Shown here one piece after another: positions 34,496-46,344 of a stretch of DNA of 64,000 nucleotides. Origin of the DNA: Patagioenas fasciata (lineage: Eukaryota > Chordata > Aves > Columbiformes > Columbidae); NCBI RefSeq assembly GCF_037038585.1, contig NC_092520.1, positions 121,056,001 to 121,120,000 on the forward strand, written 5' to 3'. A program made the translations under genes and the position numbers. Position 1 is the stretch's first letter. Each line of letters begins with the position of its first letter. The notes under the pieces were generated by a model that searched no databases, was not told the DNA's origin, and worked only from the letters and a program-made list of their open reading frames with translations.

Positions 34496-37244
34496 CTTTG
34501 CTTGGTTTCTTTTCAACCAATTGACCATGTACAACAATTTGGTGAAAACAAAGAGGAAGTAACCCAGGGCATATTCACAACAGAAATCTCAGTAATCTCA
34601 ATACCAATTTAAGAAACTATATTTGCCACTGTGAGTTCCTGTCCTCCCAGCAGAACCTGAGAGAGGGACTCCACAACCATTTCTCAAGTGTGACACCACC
34701 TGGATTTGATACGTGTCCCACAGAAGAGGTAATGCCCCACAGGACAGACAAGGTGATTCAAACATTTGATTATTGCTTTTGTAGCCTGTCAGGCAGATAA
34801 CCTCTAGTGAGTACCAGCAGCTCTAACTAACTGCTCTGCCGCTCTCCCAGACATTTCTGCCTCCATAGCAAAGGTGGCAGGAGAGAAACCACAAATCTGT
34901 ATTTTAGCAGTTCTGGTTTCTGACCCAGAATAAAAAAAAAAAAAAAAAAAAAAGGAGTATAAACTATCAACTAAGGTAACTTCCGTGACAGTTGGGTGCT
35001 GACACTTGGGTGTGCTTAGGAGGAATAGTTCAAGCTACTATAGCTTAGTAAATGTCGCAGTCTTTAAGTACACACTTTTCCACTGAAGGTAGGCAAGAGT
35101 GAAGGTAGACTGGTCATACCCCTTCTGGTGTTAAATTCACTCTGTTTTAGCAATCACGCTGACAAAACTGGCAAGGGATGCACAATTCAGAGTATGGCTC
35201 CCCATTTCAAAGTCTTTCTGATGTGTTCTCCACTAGAACAGGACATTTCTTCATCTACTGAGCCAGTTGTTGAACTTCACCATATAAGCATTCGTGCAAT
35301 TTCTGTTTTGCAACACATTTCCATAAGGATTATATTCTATGTCTCATCATAGTTTATTATAAGAAGGCTGTTTGTTTTGTTTTGTTTTAGTATGGGAATT
35401 GTTTTTTTAGGAAACTGTCCAATAGGCTCAAGCAATACTGCAATACCCAAATATTAATACTTGTATGCACTGCATGCATAAACCAAACAATTTGAAGAGC
35501 CTCAAACATGTATGAAATAATATAACCCAGATTAATTCAGAAATAAATTAGCAGAATGCTTTTTGCTTTATCATTTACAGACATTGAACCATATTGTATT
35601 GTTTTTTTCCTGCACAGAAAACAGTAGGAGTTCTGGACAAAGATGAAAGGAGAATACATACTGCGAGCTATTTGTTTTCTACACATCTAATAATAGCTTT
35701 TGAAAAAGACATTCTGTATATAGAACAATTAAAAACTGCCCCTATTTTAATGCTGTAAGGTTGAAGATTCATACATACCATAATGGTAGGACTCACAGTT
35801 CTCTCATTTAAATCACCAACTTTTTTTTTAATAGCACAGTTGGTATTTCCATTTTTACTGCAAGGCAGATTTTGCCATCCTTACATCTTCGTTTCATTAG
35901 AGTTTCCATTCATTTTAGTGGGTAGGATGCTCTACAGCATGAATTAGAGCAAGAAAGTCTGGCTGCTTGGTTGTGCAACATTGGATCTGAAATACGAGAA
36001 ATAGAAAATAGCTGACTTGATTTTTCCAGAAAAGTAATGCATGTACAACAGAAGCCTAGTTAAGAAGGTAAAATCAAGATCACTGTAATAAAGCAGCAGT
36101 GTTAACTGCTGTTTGTCTTCCTGAGTTCTTTACTCAGGTTTGATTGTGCTCTTTGATGTGCATACCTATCCCCCCAGCAGTCAACATGTGGGCTTCTGCT
36201 CACAGTGGTGATCAGGCTTTATATTTACTGTGGTCTGTGTGGTTCTGAGAAGTGTGGCCAGAGACTCATGCTCCTAAGTCACTGACTCATGTATGTCCTT
36301 TTTCAATGCAGTGGTCAAAAGATTATGCAAGTTCGAAAGATTACTAATTACACAGAAGCCTTTAACTTGATTCCTCACACATCTGCTGGAAATAGTCACT
36401 TTTGCTGGGGAAGGCATGGATCCAAGGTTTCTAACTTTTCATTTCTCCCTTAGGAATAAACCTAGTTGATGCTGTGGCCATAGTTCAACAAAACCACAGT
36501 ATCCAGAATTTCAAGGTGGTTTTGGGGTGTTCTGACAATAAAGAACAGTGTATATTATGATTGTGTAAGAGTCATAACAAACATTACTATTTTTAGTTAG
36601 GCTGTGTATTAGTCAGTTCTTTAAAGACTGGATATATCGCACTATCCAAATCTATAATGCTGTTGTGAGAACTGAAATTCAACCACATGTTCCAAGCACT
36701 TCAAACCCAGTGTTGGTCACACAGGCAAATTAATGATTAAGGAACAGAGCGTGGGTGCATACAACTTTTTACTCTAAAAGGCTAAGCCACTGAACAGAAC
36801 CTATTTGTACTATTGACTCTTCCCTCCGCTCCTTTATCCAAAATGACTTTGGCAGGATCCATCCTAACCCTGGACAGACGATATCTAGAGCAAGCTATGG
36901 CTGCAGTTCACACATTTTTATCGCCAGCCTTGCCACACCACATGCCTGGTGTCATGGCCTCTTTCAGCATTGGTGAAACACACCCATCTGCCAGGGCAAC
37001 GTTGGGTCCACTTGATGGGCATCAACATTGTACTTGTAAGAATGTGCCTTCTCCTGTACTGCAAATCTGCTCCATGCTTTCCACAAAGGCCCTATGCCCA
37101 CCCGCGTCACTGAAACACATGGTGACAGCCGTCTATCTTTTCTCAAGAGTGGCAGTGTCACACCCTCGCTTCAGCTAAAGACCTCACACTGTGTCTCAGG
37201 TGTACAACACCTCGCTGTCCTCCAGTTTTATTGCTGGTGAGGCT
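34496..37244. other. Intergenic stretch upstream of the CpG island
   Basis: No gene recognised. It contains a 22-base A run (34932-34953). The open frame at 36813-37178 has no recognisable domain. Confidence 0.55.
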
Positions 37245-37991
37245 GCTGCGCAGACGGGCGCGGTAGCGAACTCCCTCACGGGGAACGCTACCAGTACCCC
37301 TGCCCCACCACATCCCAGGTCTCCGGAAACTCAGGCACAGAAAAAGGCCAAAACACCAGAGAGAAACGTCCCCGCCAGTCGGCCTTTAACCACGCACGCT
37401 GCCGCCGCTCCCCCTGCCCCGCCCCAGGCACCATAGGAAACAGACCTTCCCCCCACCCCGCCGCGGCCCTACGCGCAGCCGCCCTCCCACCGCCATCTTG
37501 AAGGCGGGCAGGAGAAGCCCCCGTGCCCTCCGTAGGAAAACAATAACGGCGACACTCCGACCGTTCAAGAGAGAGTACAAAGAGTCGAGGTGGCTCCAGC
37601 ACGAACAGCAAGCACCCACAGAAGAGCTAAAGTCACGTTTAAAAAACAAACAAAAACAAAATAAAAATAAAGCAAAGCATAAAAACCCACTGCCCAAACT
37701 GTACCCCAGCGGAAAGCAGGCGGCTTGCCCATACTTAAAATGGCAGCTGCTTTCCGCCCTCTCCTGGTAACCCCGCCCCCTCAGGCCGGCGCCCTCTCCC
37801 TCCCTTTCCGCGCCCGCCCGTGACACACGCGTCAGGAGACGCAGCGCGCTGCAGGGTGCCCGCCCCTCGCTCCGGCCCCGCCCCGCCCCGCCTCCTCCCC
37901 TCGCCCCTCCCCTCCCCTCCCCGAGCTCCTCCGCGCGCGCGCCGCGGCCCGGCCGGACACACGGAGGACCCGCACCAGCTGCGGCAGCGCG

Positions 37992-38184
37992 ATGACGGCG
38001 CGGCGGGAGGCGGCGGCGGCGCCCGGCTGCCCCGGCTGCCCCGGCTGCCCCGGCTGCCCCGGCTGCCCCGGCTGCCCCGGCTCCCCCTTGCCTCGCGCCG
38101 GCAGCTGGGCGGCCGCCTGGCGGGGCGCGGCGCTGCGCTTCGCCCTGGCGGTGCTCCTCCACACGGCCCGGGCCGAGAAGGAAG
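37992..38184 (+). CDS. TMEM131: TMEM131, coding exon 1 (signal peptide exon)
   Basis: TMEM131 is an ER-associated single-pass membrane protein with PapD-like domains on the lumenal side, which binds procollagen, and a cytosolic tail that binds the TRAPP tethering complex; it promotes collagen secretion (family knowledge). Here the first 64 codons plus one base are seen. The ATG at 37992 is the first in frame in the GC-rich leader. Residues 1-11 are MTARREAAAAP, residues 12-29 are six exact Gly-Cys-Pro triplets, and then GSPLPRAGS. A hydrophobic signal sequence at about residues 38-61 ends HTARA before EKE, the likely cleavage site. The exon ends at ..GAA-G with donor GTGAGA at 38185 (phase 1). 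Joined to 58630 it gives AEKE-AFIKSDGIIEML, the conserved TMEM131 N-terminus; the paralogue TMEM131L does not match as well. The Gly-Cys-Pro tract is not in mammalian TMEM131 as I know it. Confidence 0.9.
38025..38087 (+). repeat. 9-bp coding minisatellite, (GGCTGCCCC)x6 plus a variant
   Basis: Six perfect GGCTGCCCC units (38025-38078) and a seventh variant, GGCTCCCCC (38079-38087), all in frame with the TMEM131 start. They encode (Gly-Cys-Pro)6-Gly-Ser-Pro before the hydrophobic core of the signal peptide. The unit length is a multiple of three, so copy-number change keeps the frame. Confidence 0.95.
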
Positions 38185-38502
38185 GTGAGACCCAGATTTC
38201 CCTTCGTTTCGTATCCTTCCCCCCTCGCCTTCCTCCTCCTCCTCTTCTTCCTCCGGCGACGGTTTTGGGGCTGGTGGCGGCCGCGGCCCGCGCGCTCCCC
38301 GGCGGTGGTTGCAGCGGCCGCGGGGGGCGGCTGGTGAGGCTCCCGGGCCTCGCCGCCCCTTCCCCTTCGACGGGGCCGCCGGGTCCCGCTGCCCGCCGTG
38401 CTGCAGCCGCGCTGGCACTCGCTGCCGTTGGCCGTCCGTCTGTACCCCCCCCCAGCCCCCAGCTCTCAGTCGCGGCTGTCGGAGTGCGCCGGCGGGTCTG
38501 CG

Positions 38503-38550
38503 GGTGTGTGTATGTGTGTGTGTGTATGTGTATGTGTATATGTATGTGTA
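38503..38550. repeat. TG-rich microsatellite
   Basis: A TGTGTGTATG-type alternating purine-pyrimidine run at the downstream edge of the CpG island, about 320 bp into intron 1. Such runs can adopt Z-DNA near promoters and are length-polymorphic. Confidence 0.9.
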
Positions 38551-39809
38551 GTGCCTGGGGAAACGTTGCTGGCATTGTGGCAAACTTAGTGGGGTTGGGG
38601 TTTGCCTTCCCTGACAGCGGCGGGGATGGAGCTGGAGCTGTCCTTTAAAAAGGAGAGGGGGAGGAAAAAGGAAAAGAAAGAAAGAAAAAAGGCTTTCTCG
38701 CCTTGAGCTGGTTTCCCTGCGGCAGGCTTCCAGCGGGAGACCGAGCCAAGCCAAACAGACGGCAAACCTGCCTGGGAAAGGGCTAAAATGCAGGTTCGGA
38801 AGTGACAGCGAGACCCCCCCCCGCAACTTCTGACAGGTGTCTGTCGCTTTTGCAAGGTCGATGGCGTCTTCTCCAAACTTCAGTGAAAGTCTGAAGAAGA
38901 CTTTTTAACTTCTAACGTCTTTGATTTTGGCACGTTGTATTTTCATTGTGGTTTAACAAGGAAAAAGCGCCTCGGGTGAAACACCTAAGCATATTCTGTA
39001 GCATTGCTGAGAAGGACTTTCAAGCATTTCCAAGGTGCAGACTCACAGTCTACTTTAAATTGTGGTTGTGTGGCAGCATTAAAAAGCAGCAGATAAATGT
39101 AGTGTGTTTTAGAAGTAGGTGAAACATATTTACTTTGGCTGACATGAGAATTTACTTTTCAAACAAGTTGCTGTGCTGGAGGAGGGTATATTGGAAGGAA
39201 ACTGTAATGTATCAGGCCAGATGGGGTCCAAGAGGATGAAACAGAATAAGACTGAAAAAGAATGGAAAAGGTATGGCATAGGAGTTTAGTGAAGAGGTGG
39301 TAGTCATGTCTCTAGACCAGACTTGAGGGAAGAAATGCATCCTAATAATGTATCAGAATAAATGTAGATATGCCTTTAATTTTCTAATGAAGGGCTCAAT
39401 TTGAGTAATTTCCTAGCAACTTGTTTTTACAAATATGATGATGTTAATATTAAGGTGATGATTAAAAAAAAAAAATCAATTTTGAATCTCAGCCACTCTT
39501 GCTCACTTGACTTTGTCTTCAGAGAATTTAACATTTAGAAAACAGTGTGAAGATGATGTAGCATTCTTAGAGCTATGAGAATTTGTAAGTCTGTCAGTTC
39601 AGTTTGTAGTGTCTTGAGGTACTAGAAAAGTTCAAATGCTTCAGAAATACCTACTTTTTAACTGTACTTTTGATCGTCTTCCTTTACAGGTAATAGCTTA
39701 TATGAATTTATAAGCTTTATCACTGATGTCATATACTGGTGTGATGGCATTGATTCATGTCCTAAAAGTTAGTGACAGTTGGGGTCATGACCTGGCTTTG
39801 TTCATTTGT

Positions 39810-40364
39810 GGAAGTGGTGGGGTTTAATCTGTCAGGCAGCTAAACACCACACAGCCATTCGCTCATCACCTTCCCCACAGTGGGATGAGGGACAAAATCA
39901 GGAAAATAAAGGTAAACCATGTGGGTTAAGATAAAAAACAGCTTAATAGGGCAGAACAGGAAAATAATTGTAATAATAACAACTGTGATATAATAATAAA
40001 ATAATATGTGCATCACTTGTTTTATAATGCAGTTGCTCACCACTCATCAAACCTATACACAACCAGTTCTTGAGCAGTGATTCCCATGGCCAGCATCCCC
40101 CAAAAATATATACTGAGCATGACATCATACGATATGGAATATCCCTTTGGCCAGTTTGGGTCAGCTGTCCTGGCTGTGCCCCCTCCCAACATCTTGTGCA
40201 CCTGGTATGGTGTGAGAAGCTGAAAAGTCCTCTACTACTACTTCACAACAACCGAAACATCAGTGTGTTATCAACATTATTACCATTCTAAGTCCAAAAC
40301 ACATCACTCCACCAGCTACTAGGAAGAAAATTAACTCTATCACAGCTAAAATCAGGACAGGAAG
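39810..40364 (-). mobile_element. ERVL-type solo LTR, 545 bp, with 5-bp target duplication GGAAG
   Basis: The LTR proper is 39815-40359, flanked by GGAAG at 39810-39814 and 40360-40364. Read on the minus strand it has the layout of a widespread avian ERVL LTR: it starts TGTCCTGATTTTAGCTG, passes a CAGCTGACCCAAACTGGCC block and a TGACATCA-like/TATATA promoter region (about 40105-40130), and ends in the GTGGTGTTTAGCTGCC block before CA. Internal genes are absent. It is more decayed than the LTR at 5.1 kb and lies antisense in TMEM131 intron 1. Confidence 0.9.
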
Positions 40365-43300
40365 AGATACTGTGGACTTTCTCTGTGGACTTCCTTGGCA
40401 TTCCTAGGTCAACAGACAGGTTTAGATTCACAGAGTTTGAAAGGATATGATTGAAGCCCTTCAAGAAAATGGAATTATTTGTACTTGTACCATTTCCTTC
40501 TATTGATGCAGTCTGTTACTTAAAACTTATGCAAGCAACACTTCTGTCGTTTTCAGAAAGTGAATTTGATTCTCATACAGAACATGGATCTTTTTTAAGT
40601 CTTTCTGATTTCTGACACTCATCTTTCTTCCCAGAATTTCTGCTGCTTGAATGTAGTCTATGAGTAGTGCACTTAAGCTTACTAATAAGTCTTGGTTTGG
40701 TGGGTTTTGTTATATTTGTTTTGTTTTGGTTGTTGATCAGTCTTTTATGGATTAGTTAGAAGAATTTGTTGATGATCTGCATTTGTGGATCACACATTGA
40801 AAACTGTTAGCTCGGAGTCTTCATTTTGCTGAGTGCAATGCCTGTTTATGGCCCTGGATAAAAGAACAGCGGAGTTTTAAAGGAAGACAACGTTGAATAG
40901 TGACTTGTGAGATCCAGTCCCACTGATCTTAAATTACAATCTAAGTGCCAGTCTGCAAGGGGCAATAACTGAGCACAGGTGAGGAGAGACCAACTTGGTC
41001 TCTGAAGACCATGGTAGGATCTCACAATGAAACACTAGTTCAGAAGAAGGGAGGGGAGGCGAGGCTGTTTCAGGCTTGGTCCTTCAGCACCTTAGCTTCT
41101 ACCAGGTTAGGTTAGGGTAAGCATAGTAAGACACAGTTTAAAAAAACAGTCATCTGGAAGTAAGGAAGTAGCTAGGAATATGCTTTCCATCCCCCAAATG
41201 TGGGCATACATGTTTCACTACAGCTGCAGGAAGGAAGCTGTAGAGGGTTGAGAACTGAGGTTGTGGATGCTTGCTCCTGTACTATTTTTGCACTGCTGAA
41301 TGGAAGGTGACTGTAGTGCTACACAGTGCAGTATCTATTCCAGAGAAGTTGGTACAGAAAAAAATTGATAGAAATGGGTACTTGGGCAATAAGAGTGAAA
41401 AAAGAATATATCAGAATATCGCAAAATAAATTGAAAAATGCAGTTGGAGGGTACTGTTTTCCTCTTTTCATGTACAGGAAGAGAAACAGGGAAAGATGGA
41501 GCTGATGTGCAGAAAAGTAATGCTGCTTCTTTATGCTTCTGTGGAGAAGGAGCAGCAAGCAGTTCTTTATGGAGCTGTCATGAGTAGGAAGAAGATTGAT
41601 GCTGAAATATTCCAGATTGACATGACTGCTTCTAGTCCTTAATCTTAGTTAAAGAGTTTGAGGGTAAAAATGTAGCATAAACAGCTTTGCCATTTGTCTG
41701 ACAGCAATAAGCAAAACTGAAATCCTTTGTGTATATAAGCTGTAAATCAAACTTGTGGGGAACAGTGATATTGCTGTATACTCTCTGTGCTAGAGAAAGA
41801 GAACTTGTGGAAAGTATCTGCTATCTGAACAAATATGGGAGCAGAGAAAACTGCATGTGGGCCAGCCAAAAAAACTTAAACATCACTTTCAGACTAAACA
41901 CTGATATGTGTGACTTTTTTTTTTTTTTTTTTGTCTGATTGAGTCCTCAGTTCCCAACTTCAGGCCGTTTAGGAGGGCAAAAATAACTCAAGAGTTTCTT
42001 TTGCTAATATGTATGGTTTTCGGGCTTTTAGTAGGCTCATCATTTCCTAGTGTAATTATCACGTTCTGTATTGCCACATGGATCAAGGACAACTTTATGT
42101 TTCAGCACGTGTGGTTTTTGTTTTGGTTTGTTACTTTTGTGGTTTTTTTTAGTTATCTTTTGAGGGGTCACATAACAGCCCTCTGGGTTTCAGGTTGAAG
42201 GAAGCCATAGTAATGCCGTAAGCACCATAGTGAGTAAAATATCTTGAAGAGAAATGTCTAACATCAGCATGCTTTTCTGATAAATGTTTTGTGTTGTTCT
42301 TTTATTTATATTCATTTATATTGACTTATAATTTTTTAAAAATTTATACTACAGTGATTATTATTTTTTTTTTAAATCACTTTTTATTTGGCCAGCTGAC
42401 TGAAAACCTGTCGAAACTATTTTGATAGTTCTCTTTTCTACCCACCTGCTCACAAGATTGCTGCAATTAGAGAAAGGTTGCCACTTAGGCTAGGTTCAAT
42501 CCCTAACTGTAACTTTTCAAGTTATATCTTAGTGGTAGATCTGGGAAAAATTACTATTTAAACATCTAAGATCTGATACCAGATAGGTCAGTGAAAATGC
42601 AGAATGTTCTCTCTTGACATGCTCTCTGCTAACATCCTAGAAACAAAGATAGTTACTGAGTGTAAATGATAGCTAAAATAATCGTGGAAGAGATGGAAGA
42701 GTTGAAGGGAGGTGTCATCTTTATAACAGTGCACTGGGATGCTGGAGTTCTGCTTCCGTTTTTGTTATTCTGTCTAATCTCAGGCAAGTAGCTTTTCCTT
42801 TTTGCTTTTTTTTAAGCAGTATCTAAAATGGCAATCCAGACCAATTCATATGACTATACGAAGTAGACTAATGCTGTAAGGTGATGTGGGAGAAAGCTTT
42901 TATGTTTAAAATAACATTATAAAAAAGTTCTTCGCATATACGGCTTGTTTGTCATATCCTGCTATCAGAACTAGCATAAAGTATGTTATCATTTATTTTA
43001 AAACTAATGTTTTGACCCTGACTTAAGTCAAAATGTGAGCCAGAAAGAATGACCTCAGTCAAAGTGGAAACACTCTAGCAGCTGAAGGAGCACATCAAAA
43101 TCATGATCACTGTGAGGAAACCACAGTGAATGAAAGTTGACCATGCTGTCTCACTGCATTTTTGAAGCTTAACTATGGGAGAGCTGATTAGGTTTGTGCT
43201 ATGTCTTTGCTCTTGTGAATGGTAAATATTAACCATGTGCTTGAATTGAAAGGTTTTATACTTGTCTGCAGAATCTTTGGGCTGAATTAAATTTAAGGAA

Positions 43301-44077
43301 AAATTGCACTGGACAGGAAGTTAAGCCCACACATTTTCCATCACCTTTTGTGTAATCATTACATGTTTGCTGTTCCCTTCTCTGCATCTCCTTCTCCCTC
43401 ACCCATGTGCAGTTATATTGCAAGACTGAGGTACTCTCACTTGTAGGTGTTGATTGAAGGATGGTGTGCTGCAGCTCAGGGTCTTGGTTTGTAAACTCTT
43501 GAGGGAACTTGCTCTGTATTTGTATAGTGCCTAACATGATGAAGCCCTTCCAAAGTTTGAAGAAGTCTATAGGCTTTGCTTTATTTAAAGCTTTCAGTTG
43601 TGCTTTTTTTGATTGGTTGCTGGTATTGCAATATGGGTTACTTTGAGTAATTTGGATACATTTGTGCATGTTAAAATTTCAACTGTTTGCAGTAAAGCTT
43701 GGATATTTGCCACGTGTCACTCTATTTCAAAGCATGCCCAGTTTTGCTCTGCTTAAAGGAATACATGTTACGATTCCATGGTGTGATTTCCAAAGTTTGT
43801 AAGTATAAAGAATCTTTCAAACTGTAATCTTGGGAGTTTGACAGTGGATGGTGGATGTTGTGGTTCATGCATAACCAGCAGTAAAAGTTGTGTGATTGAA
43901 GTGCAGGCTAGAACCAGTTTGGTTTGTTGCTGTGTTTGTGGGTTCAGCAAGAATAAAAGTCAATAATGCTTGCTTTTATTTCTCTCACTGGTAACTGCTA
44001 TCCTGTGTGGTGCCTCTGACTTTGTCAGTCTACAGCCTCAGCTTACCTGGGTGTAATGGGAGCTGTGAGAAGGTGTC

Positions 44078-44108
44078 TTTTTTTTTTTTTTTCTTTTTTT
44101 TTTTTTTT
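44078..44108. repeat. T-rich run with a single C interruption
   Basis: About 31 bases, T15-C-T15 type, in intron 1. Simple sequence; no adjacent retrocopy recognised. Confidence 0.85.
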
Positions 44109-44169
44109 CTTTCTCTAAAAGACAGCATCTGAAGTAAACCTGTACTTTTCATGGTGATAAGTGGGGCTA

Positions 44170-44287
44170 CTCACAACTGGGCTGGGTGATACCTTGAGCA
44201 GCTTCCTTGAACTCGACCCACTCTGGCCAGACAGCCGGGCTGGAGGCCTCTGGGGTCACTTCTAGCCTGCGCTATCCTGTAGTTCCA
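44170..44287 (+). mobile_element. Possible CR1 3' tail remnant
   Basis: The block GGCCTCTGGGGTCACTTCTAG (split about 44247-44267) followed by CCTGCGCTATCCTGTAGTTC resembles the CR1 ending (CCTC..GGTCCCTTCYARCC...ATTCTGTGATTC). The upstream part is not clearly CR1. Weak call. Confidence 0.35.
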
Positions 44288-46344
44288 AAAGGTGAACGCA
44301 CCAGGTGCTTATTACAAAAGCAACTGATTTGAGCTATTCAGCTGTGGTAGTCAGCACATTTGAGTGTAAAGTAGAGTTATGTTAAAAATCCTTTCTGTTA
44401 TTTTTAAAAATTTGTGTTAGTATTTCAGCATATTCAATTTTTAATACCAAGATAGAGGATGCAGAATTTCTTCTTACATAGAGAGTATATCAGTGTCTTG
44501 CTTGAATGGGCTTTATTTTGTGATTGACATTTGGCATTAGTAATCTAGCCTGTTGATTTGAAAATAGGAACGTAGTGCAACTTAGTTTGCTCACTATCAC
44601 TCACGTTTCTTATATGGAGGAATTGTTAAGAAACAGTCTGGATATGGAGGCAGTAATTCTTGCCACAAACTTCCCTTTTTCTGTTTTGTAAAGCTTGTAA
44701 ACTGAAAATATAGATGCCTGATTTAGGAAACCAAAGGAACCAATGACCATGAGAGTTAAAGGGGAGATATTTATATTTCCAGTAATAAATGCAGGTGAAG
44801 AATAATACCATGTCAGATACAGGTTTGTTACGTGCAGCTGGTAAATTTTTAACATGTGATGCAGGAATGTTGGTTATTCTGATTTCTGAACTGTCTACAT
44901 GAAATAATTAGTGATTTTACCAACAATAGCAATGATGTGATGCAGCATCTGCATTTAGCACTTCTTAAACCTGTTTTTAACATTTTCTGATAAGCAGGCT
45001 TGGATGACTTGTGCTCTGGAATATTAAAAGGACTAAACCAGGATTGTGCACAGTCGTGCTTGCTCTCTCTTTTTAAAAATCTTGAATGAAATGGGAAAAC
45101 AGCAAGGAACTGTAAGATAGCAATGTAGTTCTACTCTCTGAAAAGGAGAAAAAAAAAAGTAAGAGTTTTACTCTAGTTTGAGATTTTTCCTGCTGCACTT
45201 ACTAGATCTGTCTTCTTACTATGACTATCATAGAGTGATTTTTTTAATACCTCTCTTCCTACTGTGTGGCATACATAGCAGTAGAGAACCACCTGAAAAC
45301 AGCTGGAGCTTTACTGTGATTATTGAACAGGTTTTAAGGATACTTGGATGAAATTTAATGGAAGGAGGTGTACAGGAAACAAAACTGTGTACCTAACAAC
45401 TCCTTCTGTCCGCGTACTGTGTGAAGTTACAAAATGTAATTTAATAGAACTGTTTAGCTGACTCTAATACAACATGCTTAGGTTTTCAAAATTTTTTGAT
45501 CCATGTATCCATTACCCATTATTCATAATGTAATCTGTCTTAACAATCGTGTCTTAAGGCTTTTTGCTTATAGAGTTATTTTAAAAGTTATTTAAGTCAG
45601 GAAATACAGCTAGTAGTGGTGTGAAACAGATTAAATTACCGTTTGAGGGAGTAATGATAGGAGACAAAGTCATAGACAAATATGGTACTGATTTAAATAA
45701 TTTGAAATACTTGTTTCCACTAAACCTCTTATATACCCTTTTTTGTCAGCTTGACTTTTTAGATCCATATATCTGAAGCAAAATGAGGTGCTTGGGAGGA
45801 GAGTGGTCGTGAAGAAAAAAAATGTCTGAGAAAAGTTCTCAAAGAGAAGATTTTTCAAGGGAGAATTTTAGCTTTTGAAGGCATAAAGCTTTTTCATTTC
45901 CCTGCAGGCATACTCTGTTGGAAACATCTCAAGGTAGTTTCCTCAGTGTGAAATTGGATAGCTTCAGCATAGTATGATGTGACTGGCTTATGAAATTTCT
46001 TTATTTTTGTAATAGATAAGCTGCAGACTGAAAATGTCTGGTTTAGATTGAAGATTATAGAAGATATTGATATTGAGATAGAGTAAAGAAATCAGCTGTT
46101 TTTTGTTACATCTGCTTCCACCAGGGGATTTTTGGGTCCTGCATTTGAGATGTTGATATACTGTGTTGAGTTTAAAAACTGATTATCTGAAGCTTGTAAA
46201 TAAATCTGAAATCATCTAGCAATACAGGAAAAGGTCTAATGAGTCAGTGATTTAGACCAAAATACTGTACAAATATTTGCAGGTGGAATTTGTAGATAAT
46301 GATAAAAACTATCCAAGCAACTACATAAACTACAGGGTGTTTGG

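Larger units (their letters stand above)
37245..38490. promoter_or_regulatory. CpG island / promoter of TMEM131
   Basis: An abrupt rise in GC and CpG from about 37245, fading after about 38490 into a TG repeat. GC boxes (CCCCGCCCC type) lie at 37416-37425, 37771-37780 and 37875-37892. A YY1-type motif AAGATGGCG occurs on the minus strand at 37499-37491, and a weaker AAAATGGCAGC on the plus strand at 37737-37747. There is no convincing TATA box. The island covers the first coding exon and the start of intron 1, as in housekeeping vertebrate genes. The exact start site cannot be fixed; it probably lies between about 37700 and 37950. The minus-strand YY1 site suggests divergent transcription. 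Confidence 0.85.

Noticed and set aside
34932-34953. Processed pseudogene tail (A22)
   Set aside because: No coding similarity or target duplication seen upstream; treated as a simple A run.
1-37244. Exons of the upstream neighbour expected from mammalian synteny (VWA3B)
   Set aside because: I found no minus-strand exon resembling it; small exons could be missed by eye, so absence is not proven.
37386-38826. Long minus-strand open frames (258 and 363 residues) across the CpG island
   Set aside because: They run antisense to TMEM131 exon 1, are made of GC-driven Ala/Gly/Arg/Pro and the reversed minisatellite, and continue through a TG microsatellite; no domain.
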